Source of the DNA: Terebella lapidaria | Lineage: Eukaryota; Annelida; Polychaeta; Terebellida; Terebellidae | Direction: 5' to 3' | Assembly: GCA_949152475.1 (NCBI GenBank) | Contig: OX424566.1 | Location: 33,234,423-33,298,422 of the forward strand | Length of the DNA: 64,000 nt | In this document: one piece after another, positions 39,560 through 52,392 of the stretch | Numbering within the stretch: the first letter of the stretch is position 1 | Layout of the letters: the number at the start of each line of letters is the position of its first letter | Notes under the pieces: generated by a model | What the model saw: the letters and a program-made list of their open reading frames with translations, nothing else | Databases searched by the model: none | Told to the model about the DNA's origin: nothing | Made by a program: the position numbers and the translations under genes

Positions 39560-41955
39560 GGTCACATTATCACATGTCGCTGGCCGATGTGGGGACATCG
39601 GTGGTATTTACCGATGTTCCGGTGATAGTTCGTCAGGCATCTTCCCCATATCTTTCGAGTAGTCATGAAACTACCAGGCAGGGCCCTCTGGTGACCACTA
39701 TATTCACCCTCGATCGCGCGTCTTCACCATTTCTCAAAATTGATTCATAAGCTGCAAAGTTGATAATAGGCGAGATATCAGCCATCTTGTGCTCTGACCT
39801 TGAAAATGAGGTCTAAGGTCAATTCAATGAGCCAAAGTCCAAATTCAGACATTTTTCGTCAAAAATGGCCGCCATTTTGAAAGAAATTAGGTCAGAGGTC
39901 AAATTCAAGGTCACGAGAATATTCAGCATGTATCATTTCCTACATGTCCACAATTGATTCCTAGTCTCTAATCTCAATATTAAGTGAAATATTAGGTATA
40001 ATGCGTCCCATAGGAGAATTTTAACATGGGAAAGTCCCATTTGGGCCGAGTCCCAAAATGGACCACTTCAAGCGATTCAAGGGCAACAAAACTTATACAC
40101 ATCACAGGGGTCGAGCGTATGACGAGTGTAATGCAATAATGAATATAAAAACTTACTGAACAGAATTTGAGAAAACGATCGACAAATGGCCGCCATTTTG
40201 AAGAAATTGCGAAAATAAATAAACAGATAAAAAATACCTCCATCTTGAAATATTTTTAGGCGGTTTTGTGCAAATTTTCAGAAAGATTTGACAGTATACT
40301 TTAAAGATAGGTCCGGTAACCTAAAATTTCAAGAGACTGACCAATAAACGATGCGCTACTGGAGACTGCATGATACCCTACTGATGTGTTTGACCGTCTG
40401 ATATGAACAAATCGGCCAATTATCTGAATGGCACCTGCCGGACTACCCTGCGGTGATCGCCTGGTGAGCTAACCATGTACACCTGATGGGCATCTGAAGG
40501 GGCTCTGGCTGGTAACCGGCAGGCGTGCTAGCGATTCATTACCAATGTCATTCTTTCCACCGGTCGCCGCAAGAAAACAACTATGTGTTATTTTCTTCCG
40601 ATGCCTCCACCGACGTGTCTAGGATGTCCGATTGTTGCCCGATGGCCACTGGTGGTCTTCCCGCGCTCGGTGGGTGACCTGCCGAAATGCCCATTTTTAG
40701 GCGTTTTTGTGCAAATTTCAGAAAACGAACGAAACAAACAAATTTGTTTGTTTCTCAACTTATACGCTATTCCAGAGCTAGTTGCAAATATGAGGAATTT
40801 GTTTATCGAAGTGCCGAGCTAGTCTCTAAACTGCTGCGACAAGGATATTTTCTACAAAGACTTATAGCTGCCTTCAAGAAATTCTGTGGACGTCATCGTG
40901 ATCTGGTTGATAAATAAACCAAATCCATGAATGCCATGCAACTAGATCTATTTTCATGTTAATTTTGGGGAATTCATGACGGGTGCCACGAGTGGGGCAG
41001 GAAATGCTCACTCTTTCTGGAACACCTGATTTCACCTCCTAATGGCCATTTTTGGGGGTTCATGAGTTTCCCTGTCATTTTTGTTTTCTCTCATTTCGTA
41101 TGCCTGATATGACTTTCTATCCCCGGACTATGAGATTGGATAACGGAAAATGTTTGTTCGCTTGGAATACTTAATACCGAGTATTGATTCTATGTCTATT
41201 CCATGATATTTGGTCCACAAATCTACAGAGAAATCTACCCAGAAGAGGAAGAAGTTGGCAAGATGGTAATTCCTCTTCAGAGAGTGGGGTTTGCTTGGCT
41301 GCAGATGCAGTAGCCTATGCCCGTGCTCGTCACCACCAAGGAGGAGGTGCAGGAGATGTAGGAGAGGGTTGCTAGGGTGCAAAGTCCCTGCAGCCGGAGA
41401 TGGTGGATCCGAGGCTGATGAGACGCCCTGCTATATGGCTATTTTGATACTTTGATGGCTGAGCTGGAGAGGGAGCATCATGGAGACTTCAAGCATTTCC
41501 AGTCTATGAGAAAGTTCGAAGAATTATTTTGCATGGACAATCGCCATCTAATGTGTATCTGGCGGGCAACCACCGACTGCCTTTATATATCGGAGGCAGA
41601 CTACCCGTCACCCGTCCGGCAATCGGCCGATGTTTCGGCCGCCAGGGAAGAACCATCCGGACGTCAGTCGGTCACCGGCCAATGCCTGCTAGGTGACCGG
41701 TTGGTCTCCCGTAGGCATCAAGGTACACATTCTCCCCCAACCCCCAACCCCCATCCTACGTATGCCGGCCGGTCAGTGTACGATGTCCGGATAGGTGTCC
41801 ACTGGTGATCTGCATATGCCCGGTGCTTTCACGACCACTTGAGAGATATGTAAAAGTTACCTGAAAAAAGTTACTGGCGGCCGGAACATCGGTGAAAACC
41901 ACCATTGTATTCGCATCGGCCGGCGACCGGTGCAAATGTGACCCAGGCATTAGGC
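39560..41955. mobile_element. Candidate degraded DNA transposon (PIF/Harbinger-like?)
   Basis: The sequence around 39565-39690 (GGGTCACAT, then ACCGATGTTCCGG) is present in inverted form around 41800-41955 (CCGGAACATCGGT, then ATGTGACCC), giving diffuse terminal inverted similarity. A short frame from 41455 reads MAELEREHHGDFKHFQSMRK, which resembles the N terminus of Harbinger-type transposases. A fragment at 40687-40917 (LVSKLLRQGYFLQRLI) looks mobile-element-like but is unassigned. The long AGGTCA-type repeat (39770-40330) sits inside. Superfamily uncertain. Confidence 0.35.
39770..40330 (-). repeat. Copy of the long AGGTCA-rich interspersed repeat
   Basis: Inverted relative to 7890-10416. 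It holds AGGTCAGAGGTCA at 39889-39901 (a DR1-spaced pair), TCAAGGTCA just after it, the CATTTTGAA/GGCCGCC block and a terminal GTCCGGTAACC. Confidence 0.7.
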
Positions 41956-42589
41956 ACTATAAATCAGGGCACGACATGTTGATATTCGAAGAGGGGTAGA
42001 TGGGATGACTAGACGGCCATGGAATAGCGCGATGAGACATAATTCAAGGTCTTTGATGACAGTCTGTGTTTCGACTATGTGAGGTTTAATATGGTGTCGA
42101 CCCGTTTCATGACGTTACCCGGGATTATCTTCGGGCGAGCAGAGGTCCTGATTCTGTAAACTTGCACCGGAGTTGACCACCCTGACATATCTTCATCGAC
42201 CAGGTAGCCTTGCAAATCCCATGAATGGAATCTGTACGGAATGGATGTAAAACATGGCATTCGAGAGGGAACGTTATGACGAACTATAGTGCAGACAGTG
42301 TCTAGAACAAATATCATGAAATATATCATTTTGGCCTCAATGACATGATTTGTACATAGATATAAAGAAAATGTGAATAGTAGTAGTAATAATATTATTT
42401 AAAATATGTACAGATAATTATTGTTGTAAAGTTTGATGTCCACTTTATGGGGTCACTGCGGAAAAGCCGCTATCTAGAGTCACGTAGGTAATTACTATAT
42501 TATAGAACTATAACCAGGTAACAGTCCACCGAACAAGTCCGGTCGGCGCCCATCATACATGACTCAGACATTACATCATCATTGTAATG
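41956..42589. other. Non-coding interval, nothing recognised
   Basis: AT-rich. A short TAGTAGTAATAATATTATT tract at about 42378 resembles a LINE-type simple-repeat end, but no LINE body is attached. Confidence 0.35.
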
Positions 42590-42990
42590 TAGCCTGTGGT
42601 GACGAGCCCAGAACGTCATGGGCGTGGTGCCCAGAACCCGCGCATTTGGGCGTGTTGCTGGCCGGCCTCGTCGACGGCACTGCCGCGCGGAGAGAACCAC
42701 GGACAGCCCGACTGTATGCCAGAGCCTGTTTCGCACCATCCCAGAGCGAGAGACTAAATCTTCCACGGGGTGTGCGCCCCCGGATCTATGCAGCCCCCCT
42801 CCTGGGTGCCCAGTTGGAAATTGCCCCCGGGGCCCTAGCAATCCCGCTTAGCCAGAGAAAGGGGATTTGGAGCATATGGCTGTGTTTGCCGTCTTCCTCT
42901 CGCCTTGACTGCTCTGAGACAACTCCTAGTAAACAAGACAGGCTGCAGCTGGCAGGACGCGAGAGCGAGGGCTGACGTCAGACCATTGAT
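42590..42990. other. GC-rich island, unclassified
   Basis: About 400 bp of clearly higher GC content (GGCCGGCCTCGTCGACGGCA and similar) in AT-rich flanks. Both strands stay open because of the base composition. No protein motif, tRNA or rRNA signature is recognised. Confidence 0.4.
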
Positions 42991-43299
42991 GCAGTATAGA
43001 GGATTGATAAAAGACAATGCGTCACAAAGCGACGCACGTGCTTCGAATGTGAAGCAGCCTGAACAGGGGAGATATGGTGTACGATGACGGCCGAAACTCC
43101 TATCGCAATCTTTGGGCAAAATCGCCACATTATATAACTGTATTTTATGACACAAGAGAGTCCATATACGTTCATTATTCATCATCATATTTATCAGTGC
43201 CATCATTTCACGATCGTTATCTGAATAGTGCAGTCTTGCGACACTACCTTCGGGAACGTCTCAGAGGCGGGTTGGTTGGATTTATTTAACTGCTTGGCG

Positions 43300-43800
43300 G
43301 ATCTCTGAAAAGAGAGAGACGGGATTGTTGTCGCGGCGGGTGCTGAATAGCGGGGATATACGTTAGGTCACTGTCACTAGCGCTGGTGCGCTTCCGTTTA
43401 GATCTTCCTTACGATGACTGGAAATCGTCTCGTGAGGAACTGGGCGTTTTCTGGGCGTCACTCTCGTGATGGGGTCTGACGAGTCAACATCTGAGCTCGT
43501 TTGTTCCGGAGTGTACCTGATTATGACAACTCATGGATGGTACAGGTTTTGGACCTGCTCCACGGGATCTTCTTCGCCTTGTTATCTGGTGCGGTACTGA
43601 GACGATTGGCGTTACGGTCCGCATACAGAGGAGGCAGTTGGGCGTCTCCTTCGTACAACTTGAACACGTCCATATGAACGACACGAATCTGGTGCAGGTG
43701 GATACTCGTACGATGTGGTAATCTACTTCCGTGACACGTTCCAGAATTCGCCACGGTCTTGTCCATGGACGGGCAAATTTTTTTCTTCCTTTTTTAAATG
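43300..43800 (-). mobile_element. Remnant of a Gypsy-type pol C terminus
   Basis: On the minus strand short pieces read like the end of a Gypsy integrase (ARPWTRPWRILERVTEVDY; HMDVFKLYEGD). The element is old and broken in several places, and no LTRs are visible. Confidence 0.45.
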
Positions 43801-46800
43801 TTTATTAACAAAATTCACATACAAAAATGTTCGTGTATTCAAATGCTCCTATCCTGTTAAACGAAAACGAAAAGCGGAAAAAACATACAAATACACACTA
43901 TGTAAAACTTTGGCATTTAGCACTCATACTATACATGTAGTGAAAACACTTTTCCTATATCGTCACCTTCATCTGCCAGGGGATAAATTACATGAGAAAG
44001 GCACTATTTTTCAGAATACACCGAAATTGTGTTTCAAAATTGCCCATTTTATACCGAAATTGAAATTACTTTTCTTTCTCATTGTACTATTCTTTTCTAT
44101 ATGCATTTTCAAATTGTAACATGCTTTCACACAGTTCACAAAGCCCGTCAAATTTTTTTTTCCTAAAAACAACAAATGATTTATCAATATCAAGTTTTCA
44201 CTTTCGTCCCCAAAACAATATTTCCACTATCAATATATTGGTGTAGATTTAACTCTGGGCCAAACCAGTCACTAATTCTCTCAGAGGTTTTTTTTTACTA
44301 CGGTACAGTCATGAAACAAAAATAGGTGTAACATCCTATTTGAAAAGACATGTTTGTTTTCCACATCATCATTTTTGTATTATTTATCAATATGTTGAAT
44401 GAATCAACTGTTTTATGGTCAACAGTACTGTAGAGACTATTCGAACATCTCCTAGACATCTTACTAAGAACATCCTAGAAACATTACAGGCACCTTACTT
44501 CTCTGTATCCACGTATAGATATGGTGATCGATCAAAAAAAAACTTTCCAGTTCACACAGCACAGCATTTGACATTGATGCGCTTGATCTTCCCGGCAATC
44601 TCAGAAACACAAGAGGTGATGAAAATCATAATCCAACTGTTTAACTACAAGATCGCACAAATATCAAAGGTTTCTGCATCATTAGGCGTACGCTTCACAG
44701 TACAACTGTACATCAGGCGATTATACAAACATGCATAAACATAGAAAGAAATTAGTACGAGGCATTGAAAAACGTCTTACTCTGATCAAATTGTGATATA
44801 CATCATTGCGCATAATATCAGCTTCAATACGTTGAATAAATATACGTTCAATACGTTGCACTGTGATGCCAATGGACTGTTATTGTGGTGTCCATACTGA
44901 ATTGTTGAATAATAATCAGCTCTAACGTATCACACTGAATACACCAAGCGCACGAGACAATCTGAATGCTCGATCTTCCAAAGTCAGACTGTCATGTATA
45001 TAAACAACACACACAACATACAAACATTGTTTTGCAATGATATAGCTGGTGATATGCATACAATAATAATTACATGCCTACTGGACGATTACACGATATC
45101 AGGTGATGTTACCAGCATTGACGATCACGGATGATTAACAGCTCAACTGCATGTATTTATTCAGTGCAAATTGCATAATATGGGAGTTGATGTCATGCCA
45201 ACCTATATAACTGTACACATCTGAATATCAGTTATCATTTTTGTATATTATTCTCATTATCAAATATTGTCATATGTTTCTAACAAACATGTGTGGTGTG
45301 TGTTTAATTTGTACACACAAAATATTTTGTTGTATTTTTTTTCTGTGAAGTGGAAATGGTGAAATCAGCTTGTAACTATTGTGAAAAGCATTAAAATACT
45401 TTGTTAACAAATTCATGTTCGGATACTACAGAACGAACATGAATAGAATATTAAAAACAATATGGGGAAACTTACTACAAGCCAGACACACGTCTGACAA
45501 AGCTTTTACTAAACATATTTAACCTCGAATTAATCATATCAATGGCAATGGTATTGGTTAAATAATGTCCCATGATGGAAAAGTGTATCAACTTCCCGGG
45601 GAATTATTCGACTCTGGACCGATAAACGTGGTAAATACCTTGTTGAGATCATATTGTCGTCATATTTGGTAAAGATGTGGTAATAGGAATTACAACAATC
45701 GCCATACTGTATATACCCAGCATGACACATGTGTGTTTCTGTTCAATCAATGGTTTCGAACATTTGACAGTGACATTCGACAGTGAAGAGCATGCCCCGG
45801 TTGTGCATCATTGTGAACGAAAGTGGATGTTTGAAAAAGTTATGGGTTAACAATAAAACAATACATAGCTTTACATTAGACAAGTTACATGCCCTCGACG
45901 ACAATACTCTGTCGTCAAAACTACTCCAGCTAATATCACAAATCAATGTCGAGTTAATTTGAGGACAACGAAACAGACTCTCTGACGATCATGCATCCAA
46001 ATAAACCATGCAATGGCGTTCACGCAGTAATGCCCCTCAAAAACATCAACGTAAGTATAGTATGTTTCACAACATATGTCACAACTATTGCTACCGAGTC
46101 GTGTGCAGGCTTATTTCTAACTAATGTCATGTTGTACCACTCCCTATTATCGTACTTACCGCATGAAAACAACAATCTTCCATGTTGGAAATAGTCCTGG
46201 CAAGCGCTATAGAGCTGTTCAATTGTATTTTCTGTTGACAACGAGAGGCCGCCTGTGATAGCGTCAGGCTGAACCACGCACCATACGCTATGATTCGGAT
46301 GTTGACTAGTGCTATAACGGATGACAGTACATAATCGCCTAGTGTATAGGTATATGATAAAAATCATATATTGCAATTTAATGAAAATATGTACGTTTAA
46401 TCAATGAATCGTTCGAGTGGCTTACTTTGTTCACTCTTGGTACTGTGTCAATTGTATTTCATCAAAAATCAGGGAGTTTTTTTTTTCTTAAGCCTGATAG
46501 TATATTTCAGTCGGTACCATCAACCTTTGACATATGATTCCGTTCGAATGTTCTTGCCATATATCTGATTCTTGGACTATGTGTCAGATTTCTGAATTGC
46601 TTCAATCAGTTTCGCGGCAGTTCTACACTACCTGAACCAAAAGTATGATAAGAACAACTATATTTTAAGGTGTGATTGCACGTAACTTACCGGTGACTGC
46701 ACTGAGGCACTTTTCCATTGACTTATAATGTGAAAGTAAAGGTAACAAAATCACCAAGACAATACAATCCCCTGACCTAAAATTGGCTATCACACACACA

Positions 46801-47923
46801 TATACTCATGGATGATGAACCGAGACATGGTTTCATAAATGATATCACGAAAGCTGTGCAATTTGATGATTAGATAGATCATTTTATACGTTTCACCAAA
46901 ACGAAGATTCGAGTGTTCTGCTTGACAAGCACTGGCTGTTGCATATATTTATTCCTTGTTGTTGTTGTCAAAATAATGAGAATATCTAGGGCTATACTTT
47001 CTGTGAGATGAATACAATGAGCTGAACATTCATAATCCCGAACACCTCGGTGCACCCGAGTGCATATCACCTGTGAGTTTTACTGGCCTCACTAGCTATT
47101 TGCTGCACAGCATAATCCTTTCGCTCGGCCTGTTGTGAGTGTATTTTGTAGACTGAGAAATAGGTCGGAAAATGACATATGAAAACAATGAATTTATCAA
47201 ATTTAACATTGCTTAGTAAGAAACAGAGTCTCGGTTAGTAATCCTTGATGGCTAACAATCAGAAAGGCAAAGTTTCACGTTGATTGGAAGTGTGTAAATT
47301 CATGAATTTGTTACCTTTATATTCACATTATGAGTGAATGGACAGCTGGTCACTGCCAGGTTCATGACAATCACATGCAATCAATCCTTAAACCCTGTCT
47401 CATGATGACGCCAAATTTTGTTATTGAAATATTGGTCTTTCTGTTTTTCTTTTACAAGAATGATTCATCACCATAGTTGCATGGAACTGGAAATTCGTGA
47501 TAAGGTGATTCATACATAGGCAGCAGGCGACAGCCTAACTGATACCCGTGTCTGCCTGATCTCAATGTAGATCTAAAAATGTGTGACGACATGTAGTGTC
47601 ATATTGACAATATTTCGAATCCAATGCGTTATACCTTCATATACCATTTCCCCAGCTTTTGATGTTACGTTGACTTAGTACTGCATTTATTCCGGTACAT
47701 TATACCATACACAGAAGCAAAACTTACAAAGTAGTAGTGAATGAAGAGTAATATGTATTATGTTCATACACATCAACATACAGCCAGTGAATTAACAAAT
47801 ATCATAAAAATAATACAAAACTGACATACTTCGGACACTTTGACATGTCATTTCAACTCACAAATATTTACATGCATGCACATGTTCTTTGTGTGATTTT
47901 AGTTAATTTTTGTAGTCGACGCT
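43801..47923. other. AT-rich intergenic region upstream of lectin gene 2
   Basis: About 4.1 kb with many short chance frames and no recognisable exon, RNA gene or well-bounded repeat. The 134-codon frame at 43715-44119 has biased Lys/Phe/Leu composition and no motif. I treat it as chance. Confidence 0.45.
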
Positions 47924-47931
47924 TATATATA
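47924..47931 (+). promoter_or_regulatory. TATA box of lectin gene 2
   Basis: TATATATA, 60 bp before the start codon. This predicts a transcript start near 47955 and a 5' leader of about 35 nt. Confidence 0.55.
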
Positions 47932-47990
47932 TCCCACTTTCTATAGTTGACAACTAAGCCTTCCGACAACTTCGAACATTCGCAAGCAAA

Positions 47991-48054
47991 ATGTTGGGCA
48001 CGAAAGCATTCTTGTTGGCCGTGTGTGGAGCCAGTGTGCTGCAGCTCGCATCAG
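47991..48054 (+). CDS. Lectin gene 2, exon 1 (signal peptide)
   Basis: 64 coding nt from ATG. It encodes a basic start, a hydrophobic core (AFLLAVCGASVLQLAS) and ends in phase 1 before GTTAGT. It is too short to stand out as an ORF; the start is supported by the TATA box 60 bp upstream. Confidence 0.88.
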
Positions 48055-50080
48055 GTTAGTTCATTAGCGAACGAGATGATTATCTTACAGATTAAGACTA
48101 GTGTAAAACACATCATGATTTATTACACTCAGCCAAACAATAAAATAAAAATTGATGATGTTGTGGTATCATGTGGACAAAAACGCACTTGAACGTATGA
48201 ATCAAAATGTGATGCAGCTGGTTTTGAGGAAATGATATAACAGAAACTCCAGAGGGTCATCATGCCTTATTTTGATGTAGAAGTTTCAAGTTTGATTTTC
48301 TTGACCGTTTGTGGTTAGCCTCAACGTAACTTGTTGCAACGGTCATTACAACAGGAGCATGTCCAGGGAATCTCCCGAGTTATGGAGACAGCTGCTACGA
48401 ACTGGTGAAAGATGCACTGTCATTCGATGACTCTGAGGCGAGATGTTCAGCTTTCTGCATGGATGGATACATTGTGGAGATAAACGACCAGGCAGAGTTC
48501 AATTTTGTTGTTGAACAGTTTGGGAATATCAATAACCGTGAGTGATGTAGCATTATCTCCTGGATTCTGAATATACAAGAAGGAACAGCAGTACTTACAT
48601 GGGCTATAATATATAAATAGCACCATTCGTCAATGACGTTTTTCCAAAACAGAACACACGGTATAATATAAAAATTTCACCCTGTGTGTATATTGGTACC
48701 ACGGATAATTCCCCTCGTGAAACATAACCAACCTTGGTTTATGCCTCGGGTAGTAATCTGTACCTCGGGAAATAATCCGCTGTACCAATATACATACAGG
48801 GCAATATTTATATAATAACGAATAGTGGTTTTGATAAAACGTCATTGAACAATGCAACGCACGATGCGGTTGGTTAGTATATCAAATTATCACACACTAT
48901 AAACTAGAATGCTACAGAACCCAAAAAGGTGTGATAACCTTTTCTGTATCACCCTACCTCAAATTATTCTGTATCACTCGCTGAGCCGAAACTACTTTTT
49001 TACTGCGGATTATGTGAAGATCGTTATTACGTAAAAGAACAATGTGAAGTCATATATATGAAAACGATCTTAGCAACCGAAAGTCACCAAGCCGACTTGA
49101 GATTTTTGGACATCACAGCAGACATATTCAAGAATATTATAAAATTAATATTATTATATTAATGATCATTCACAATTTTCTTTGATCTACGACAATATCT
49201 AGAATTATGTCTGAACAGTTATGTGTGATAAAATAAAAACCACGCTCATGTGTTTTCCGCAAAAAGATATCGGTCTCGTTTGGTCTGGCGGATGAACACA
49301 GAATACACTCGTCCTTCGGACTCGTACATCCTGAATTCATCCGCCAAACCAAACGAGACCGATATCTTTTTGCGGAAAACTCACTCGCATGGTTTTATAT
49401 ATTTACCAAGTAGTATGTCGGCTCTGGCAGAGCGAATTGTTTCACCTGTATTGACAATTCTAGAGCATGGCTCTTACATGAGGTATAATATATGGCATTG
49501 TTAAATGAATCCATGTGTTTGTAATCTATTATCCGGTACACATCGAATAAAAGTGGACCCATTAATCCTAAAAGAGCGAGTACATTAGAGTCCTGGACTG
49601 TTTATCATACAGTTAGACAATGGTCTTACAATATTCCCCTGCAGTGTGTGTTTTCTGAAACAAACAAAAATACGTCATGATCATTTTATTTTACATATCA
49701 TCCGTCAACTTATAGAATACAAAAAGATGTTCCATGACGATAAAGTAGTATAGTAATGGACGTCCATACTGACAGAATGAAACTGCTCTATAGGAATTTC
49801 AAATAATATGTACATCAATCTGTGTCACATAAATAATCCTACTCCAGCCTACATTCGCCTTGGTGCCCGACGTCCACCTGGTGGCGGGAGCTTTGATTTT
49901 CGCCTGCCCAGCAACAATGAGCCAGCGCCATTCACATACTGGAGAAGAACACAACCCTACAAAGGCTGTCCTGACTGTGACTGTGCCTATATGATGCCTG
50001 CGAATGGTAATCGGTGGGATGATGATTCTTGTGCAAATGGCATGCCTTTCGTGTGTGAATATCGAAACCCAACCATGTGA
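47991..50080 (+). CDS. Secreted C-type lectin (gene 2), three exons
   Basis: Exons 47991-48054, 48355-48537 and 49848-50080. Both introns are phase 1 with GT-AG ends (donors GTTAGT and GTGAGT; acceptors ACAACAG and CTACTCCAG). The total is 480 nt, coding for 159 residues. Residues 1-22 are a signal peptide (MLGTKAFLLAVCGASVLQLA). A single C-type lectin domain fills the rest: ACPGNLPSYGDSCYELV, FDDSEARCSAFC, YIVEINDQAEF, YIRLGARR, EPAPFTYWRRTQPY, CPDCDCAYMM, RWDDDSC and FVCEY. The expected product is a small soluble lectin of the haemolymph or mucus type. QPY stands where QPD/EPN would be, so the ligand is uncertain. An AATAAA lies at 50097-50102. It is a paralogue of the exons at 6747 and 10882. 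Confidence 0.92.
48355..48537 (+). CDS. Lectin gene 2, exon 2
   Basis: 183 nt, first half of the lectin domain, the same length and phases as 6747-6929 in gene 1. Key residues: the first Cys pair (ACPGN, SCYELV) and VEINDQAEF. Confidence 0.9.
48622..48860. repeat. Imperfect hairpin (MITE-like) in intron 2 of lectin gene 2
   Basis: TGTGTATATTGGTACCACGG (about 48682) pairs with CCGCTGTACCAATATACATA on the other arm. The outer arms carry AATGACGTTTT and AAAACGTCATT. About 235 bp, no coding capacity. Confidence 0.65.
49228..49412. repeat. Near-perfect hairpin in intron 2 of lectin gene 2
   Basis: The arms around 49251-49295 and 49338-49381 are reverse complements over about 44 bp with one mismatch (TTTTCCGCAAAAAGATATCG... 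against ...CGATATCTTTTTGCGGAAAA). Weaker pairing extends the stem outward on both sides. The loop is about 40 nt and holds a small inner palindrome. It could be a MITE or a source of hairpin RNA. Confidence 0.8.
49848..50080 (+). CDS. Lectin gene 2, exon 3
   Basis: 233 nt to TGA. It encodes the second half of the lectin domain with EPAPFTYW, WDDDSC and FVCEY. The final residues are RNPTM. Confidence 0.92.
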
Positions 50081-50679
50081 GCACATCTGTTCATGTAATA
50101 AAAGTGTGCTCGAGAACATATGTGTGTGTCCATTCTAAAATGTTGTTTGTGGTTAATAATGACCACAATGTTGAGCCATATTTATTTTCACCAAAATTGT
50201 TTTGGTTTTTGTTGTTGACATTTTTGACATTATTAGATCTTTGCAGGTCAAACTAACGTCACCACTGAAACCGCCATATATTCCCCACTTGAAGTTGTTC
50301 TGAAAATTTATTTCATACAGCTCCCATTGTGACGTAAACTTGGACAAAATGACACAACAACTTTTTCTATGGCAGAAAATGTGTTTTCGATTGGAAGTGG
50401 CTCAGAACCTGCTTTTATTTTCGCCGACACATTGGAAAAACGAAATGGCCGTCATGCGCAGACTAGCAATTCAAGGTCAACATGTGTGGAGTACTATAGA
50501 TCAATTACAAAAAACAAATATATCAGACCAATTTTTAGAAAATAGCTGTCAATGTCCGAAATTGGAGTTTTTATCAAAAATGGCCGAAATCTTTAAAAGA
50601 AGTGTGAAAATGAAAAAAAATTCAGTATCTCTCTCAACATTTAATAAACCTTTTTCGGCGAATTATTTAACGGGAATCA

Positions 50680-50990
50680 GTTTGAAGCAACTGCCTTCGA
50701 AAACAGGCAATACTTTGAGGAAACTACATTTATATTTCATATCAAACATGTCAAATAAATTGAATGATTCGTACTCGCATTGAATGTTATTGCTACAACC
50801 AGTCCTTTGATGGGAATTTTGCTCATTTGAGTAGGTGGTTCACGCGTAAATACAGGAACTGTATCCATCACAAGCAGATGTAAAGAAACATAAAACTGCA
50901 AAATGGACTGACAAATCCACGTACAACACCTCATACCAATGAATATTTTCTCGAAACAACACAGATACAAACATGAAAATGTAATCAATT
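50680..50990 (+). repeat. Diverged interspersed repeat (second copy at 58490-58790)
   Basis: Shares AGCAACTGCCTTCGAAAACA and, further on, CTGTATCCATCACA...GCAAA/GATGTAAA with 58490-58790. No ORF; class unknown. The GCAACTGCCTTCG word also ends the SINE bodies near 51217 and 52553. Confidence 0.55.
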
Positions 50991-51047
50991 TGGATTCTCA
51001 AACGGCATTTTAGGCATTTGTTTACATTTCGGCTTGATGGATACACT

Positions 51048-52385
51048 TCGTTCGTTTATATACAAACCTGGCATAAAATGTGTCTTAAAACGGATGGGAA
51101 AAAGGATGGGAAAAACAGGCTGTAATCGTTAAAATCAATGTGCACATATTTTGTGATATTGTATTAGATGATTTGCACTAAAATTCAGTTTAGAAAAAAA
51201 AAAATTGCATACATTCGAAGGCAGTTGCTTTAGACTAACATCTCCTGTTGGCTCGGATCTTGGCGTAAGGGTGGTCACTAATGTGGGAGGAAACCATAAA
51301 GCTCGGTAATATTCACTTTCCACGTTTGGCGACCACATACCACCCCACATAGTGCCGAGGTCCAGGATCGAACCCGCACCCAAATACTGTTGGTGAGAAG
51401 TCAGCCCTCATGCGAACTGAGTTAACTGGAATTATTGTACGGCGTCCCGCCATACTACTATCTATCAGTTTGTGGAATGGTGTTTCCGGTAGCACGGCCT
51501 TGCATTCCGGTAGCACGGCCATCTTGCCGCGAGGGATTTGGGATAGGAGTAGCGAGATCATTATATCATCGCTTTTGTGTGCGGGCACTCGAGCACAGAA
51601 ATTCTCGAAGTAGATCTTGTATGCTAATTGGTACGTACAAAGGCAGCATCGCAATGATGCTGTGATGTCTGTCGAGTATACGAAATTGAAACGATCGAAC
51701 ACTTTTTTTGTTTACCTGTCTACAGTAGGCCTACGGGCGTTTCTCCGATTGATTTAGCCTGGTTGTTCACCATGGTGTCATCATGGGCGCATTATGATAT
51801 AGTTTACTATAAACCCGGGAACATAATATCATCATAAACTTCCCGTTTTTCGCGAGTGTAGATCTACCAATCACAACTTAATTAGTCACTGTTACTGTGA
51901 CTCACAACTGGCAAGACTGAAGTAGGTCTACATGGCCGAGAATCATGTTACTTTCAAGTTGTTTAACGTCTAATGCTCATTGTCATTCCTCCTTAAAATT
52001 GCCTGCAAATATTTATATATATGCAACCACATTTTACTATACCTCTGATATCTAAATTATATTTATATCAAGTCCTCTGACCCATTTTGCCGTACACCCC
52101 GGCTAGAGACTCTAACCATAGTATTGCTTGTTTTTAGGTAAGAACCTACGGTAGTTGAACAACAATTTCAAAGGGTCTCCTTCTTCACATAAAAATTCGT
52201 TTGTATTCCAAGGTGCCCAAGAAATTTCACAGTTTACTTTTAGTGGATAAGGAATAATGACATTTAAGCGTCTTCCCCAATCATATGACATTAAAATGTA
52301 AAAATAGATATCATATTAGGCGCCTTCTCTGTAAACAAATTAAATCCTTGCTTCTTGGTGAAAGTACAGTATAGTGGACCACATT
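51048..52385. repeat. Tandem segmental duplication, copy 1
   Basis: About 1.33 kb, starting CGTTTATATACAAACCTGGC. It is repeated at 52393-53700 at about 95% identity by eye, with a length difference of about 26 bp late in the unit. Each copy contains a minus-strand tRNA-derived SINE. Confidence 0.88.
51135..51425 (-). repeat. tRNA-derived SINE (in duplication copy 1)
   Basis: On the minus strand it starts with an A-box-like TAACTCAGTTCGCATGAGGG, then a B-box-like GGGTTCGATCC (51377-51363), then a body with GGTTTCCTCCCACATTAGTG. It is the same family as 62605-62850. Confidence 0.75.
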
Positions 52386-52392
52386 AACTTCC

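Noticed and set aside
42360-42480. 3' end of another LINE copy
   Set aside because: It has a TAGTAGTAATAAT tract, but the adjoining sequence does not match the LINE 3' UTR in a consistent orientation.
42559-42975. 138-codon frame in the GC-rich island
   Set aside because: Both strands are open because of base composition, and no domain is recognisable.
43715-44119. 134-codon plus-strand frame as a gene
   Set aside because: Lys/Phe/Leu-rich composition expected of AT-rich DNA, no motif, and it starts inside a Gypsy remnant.
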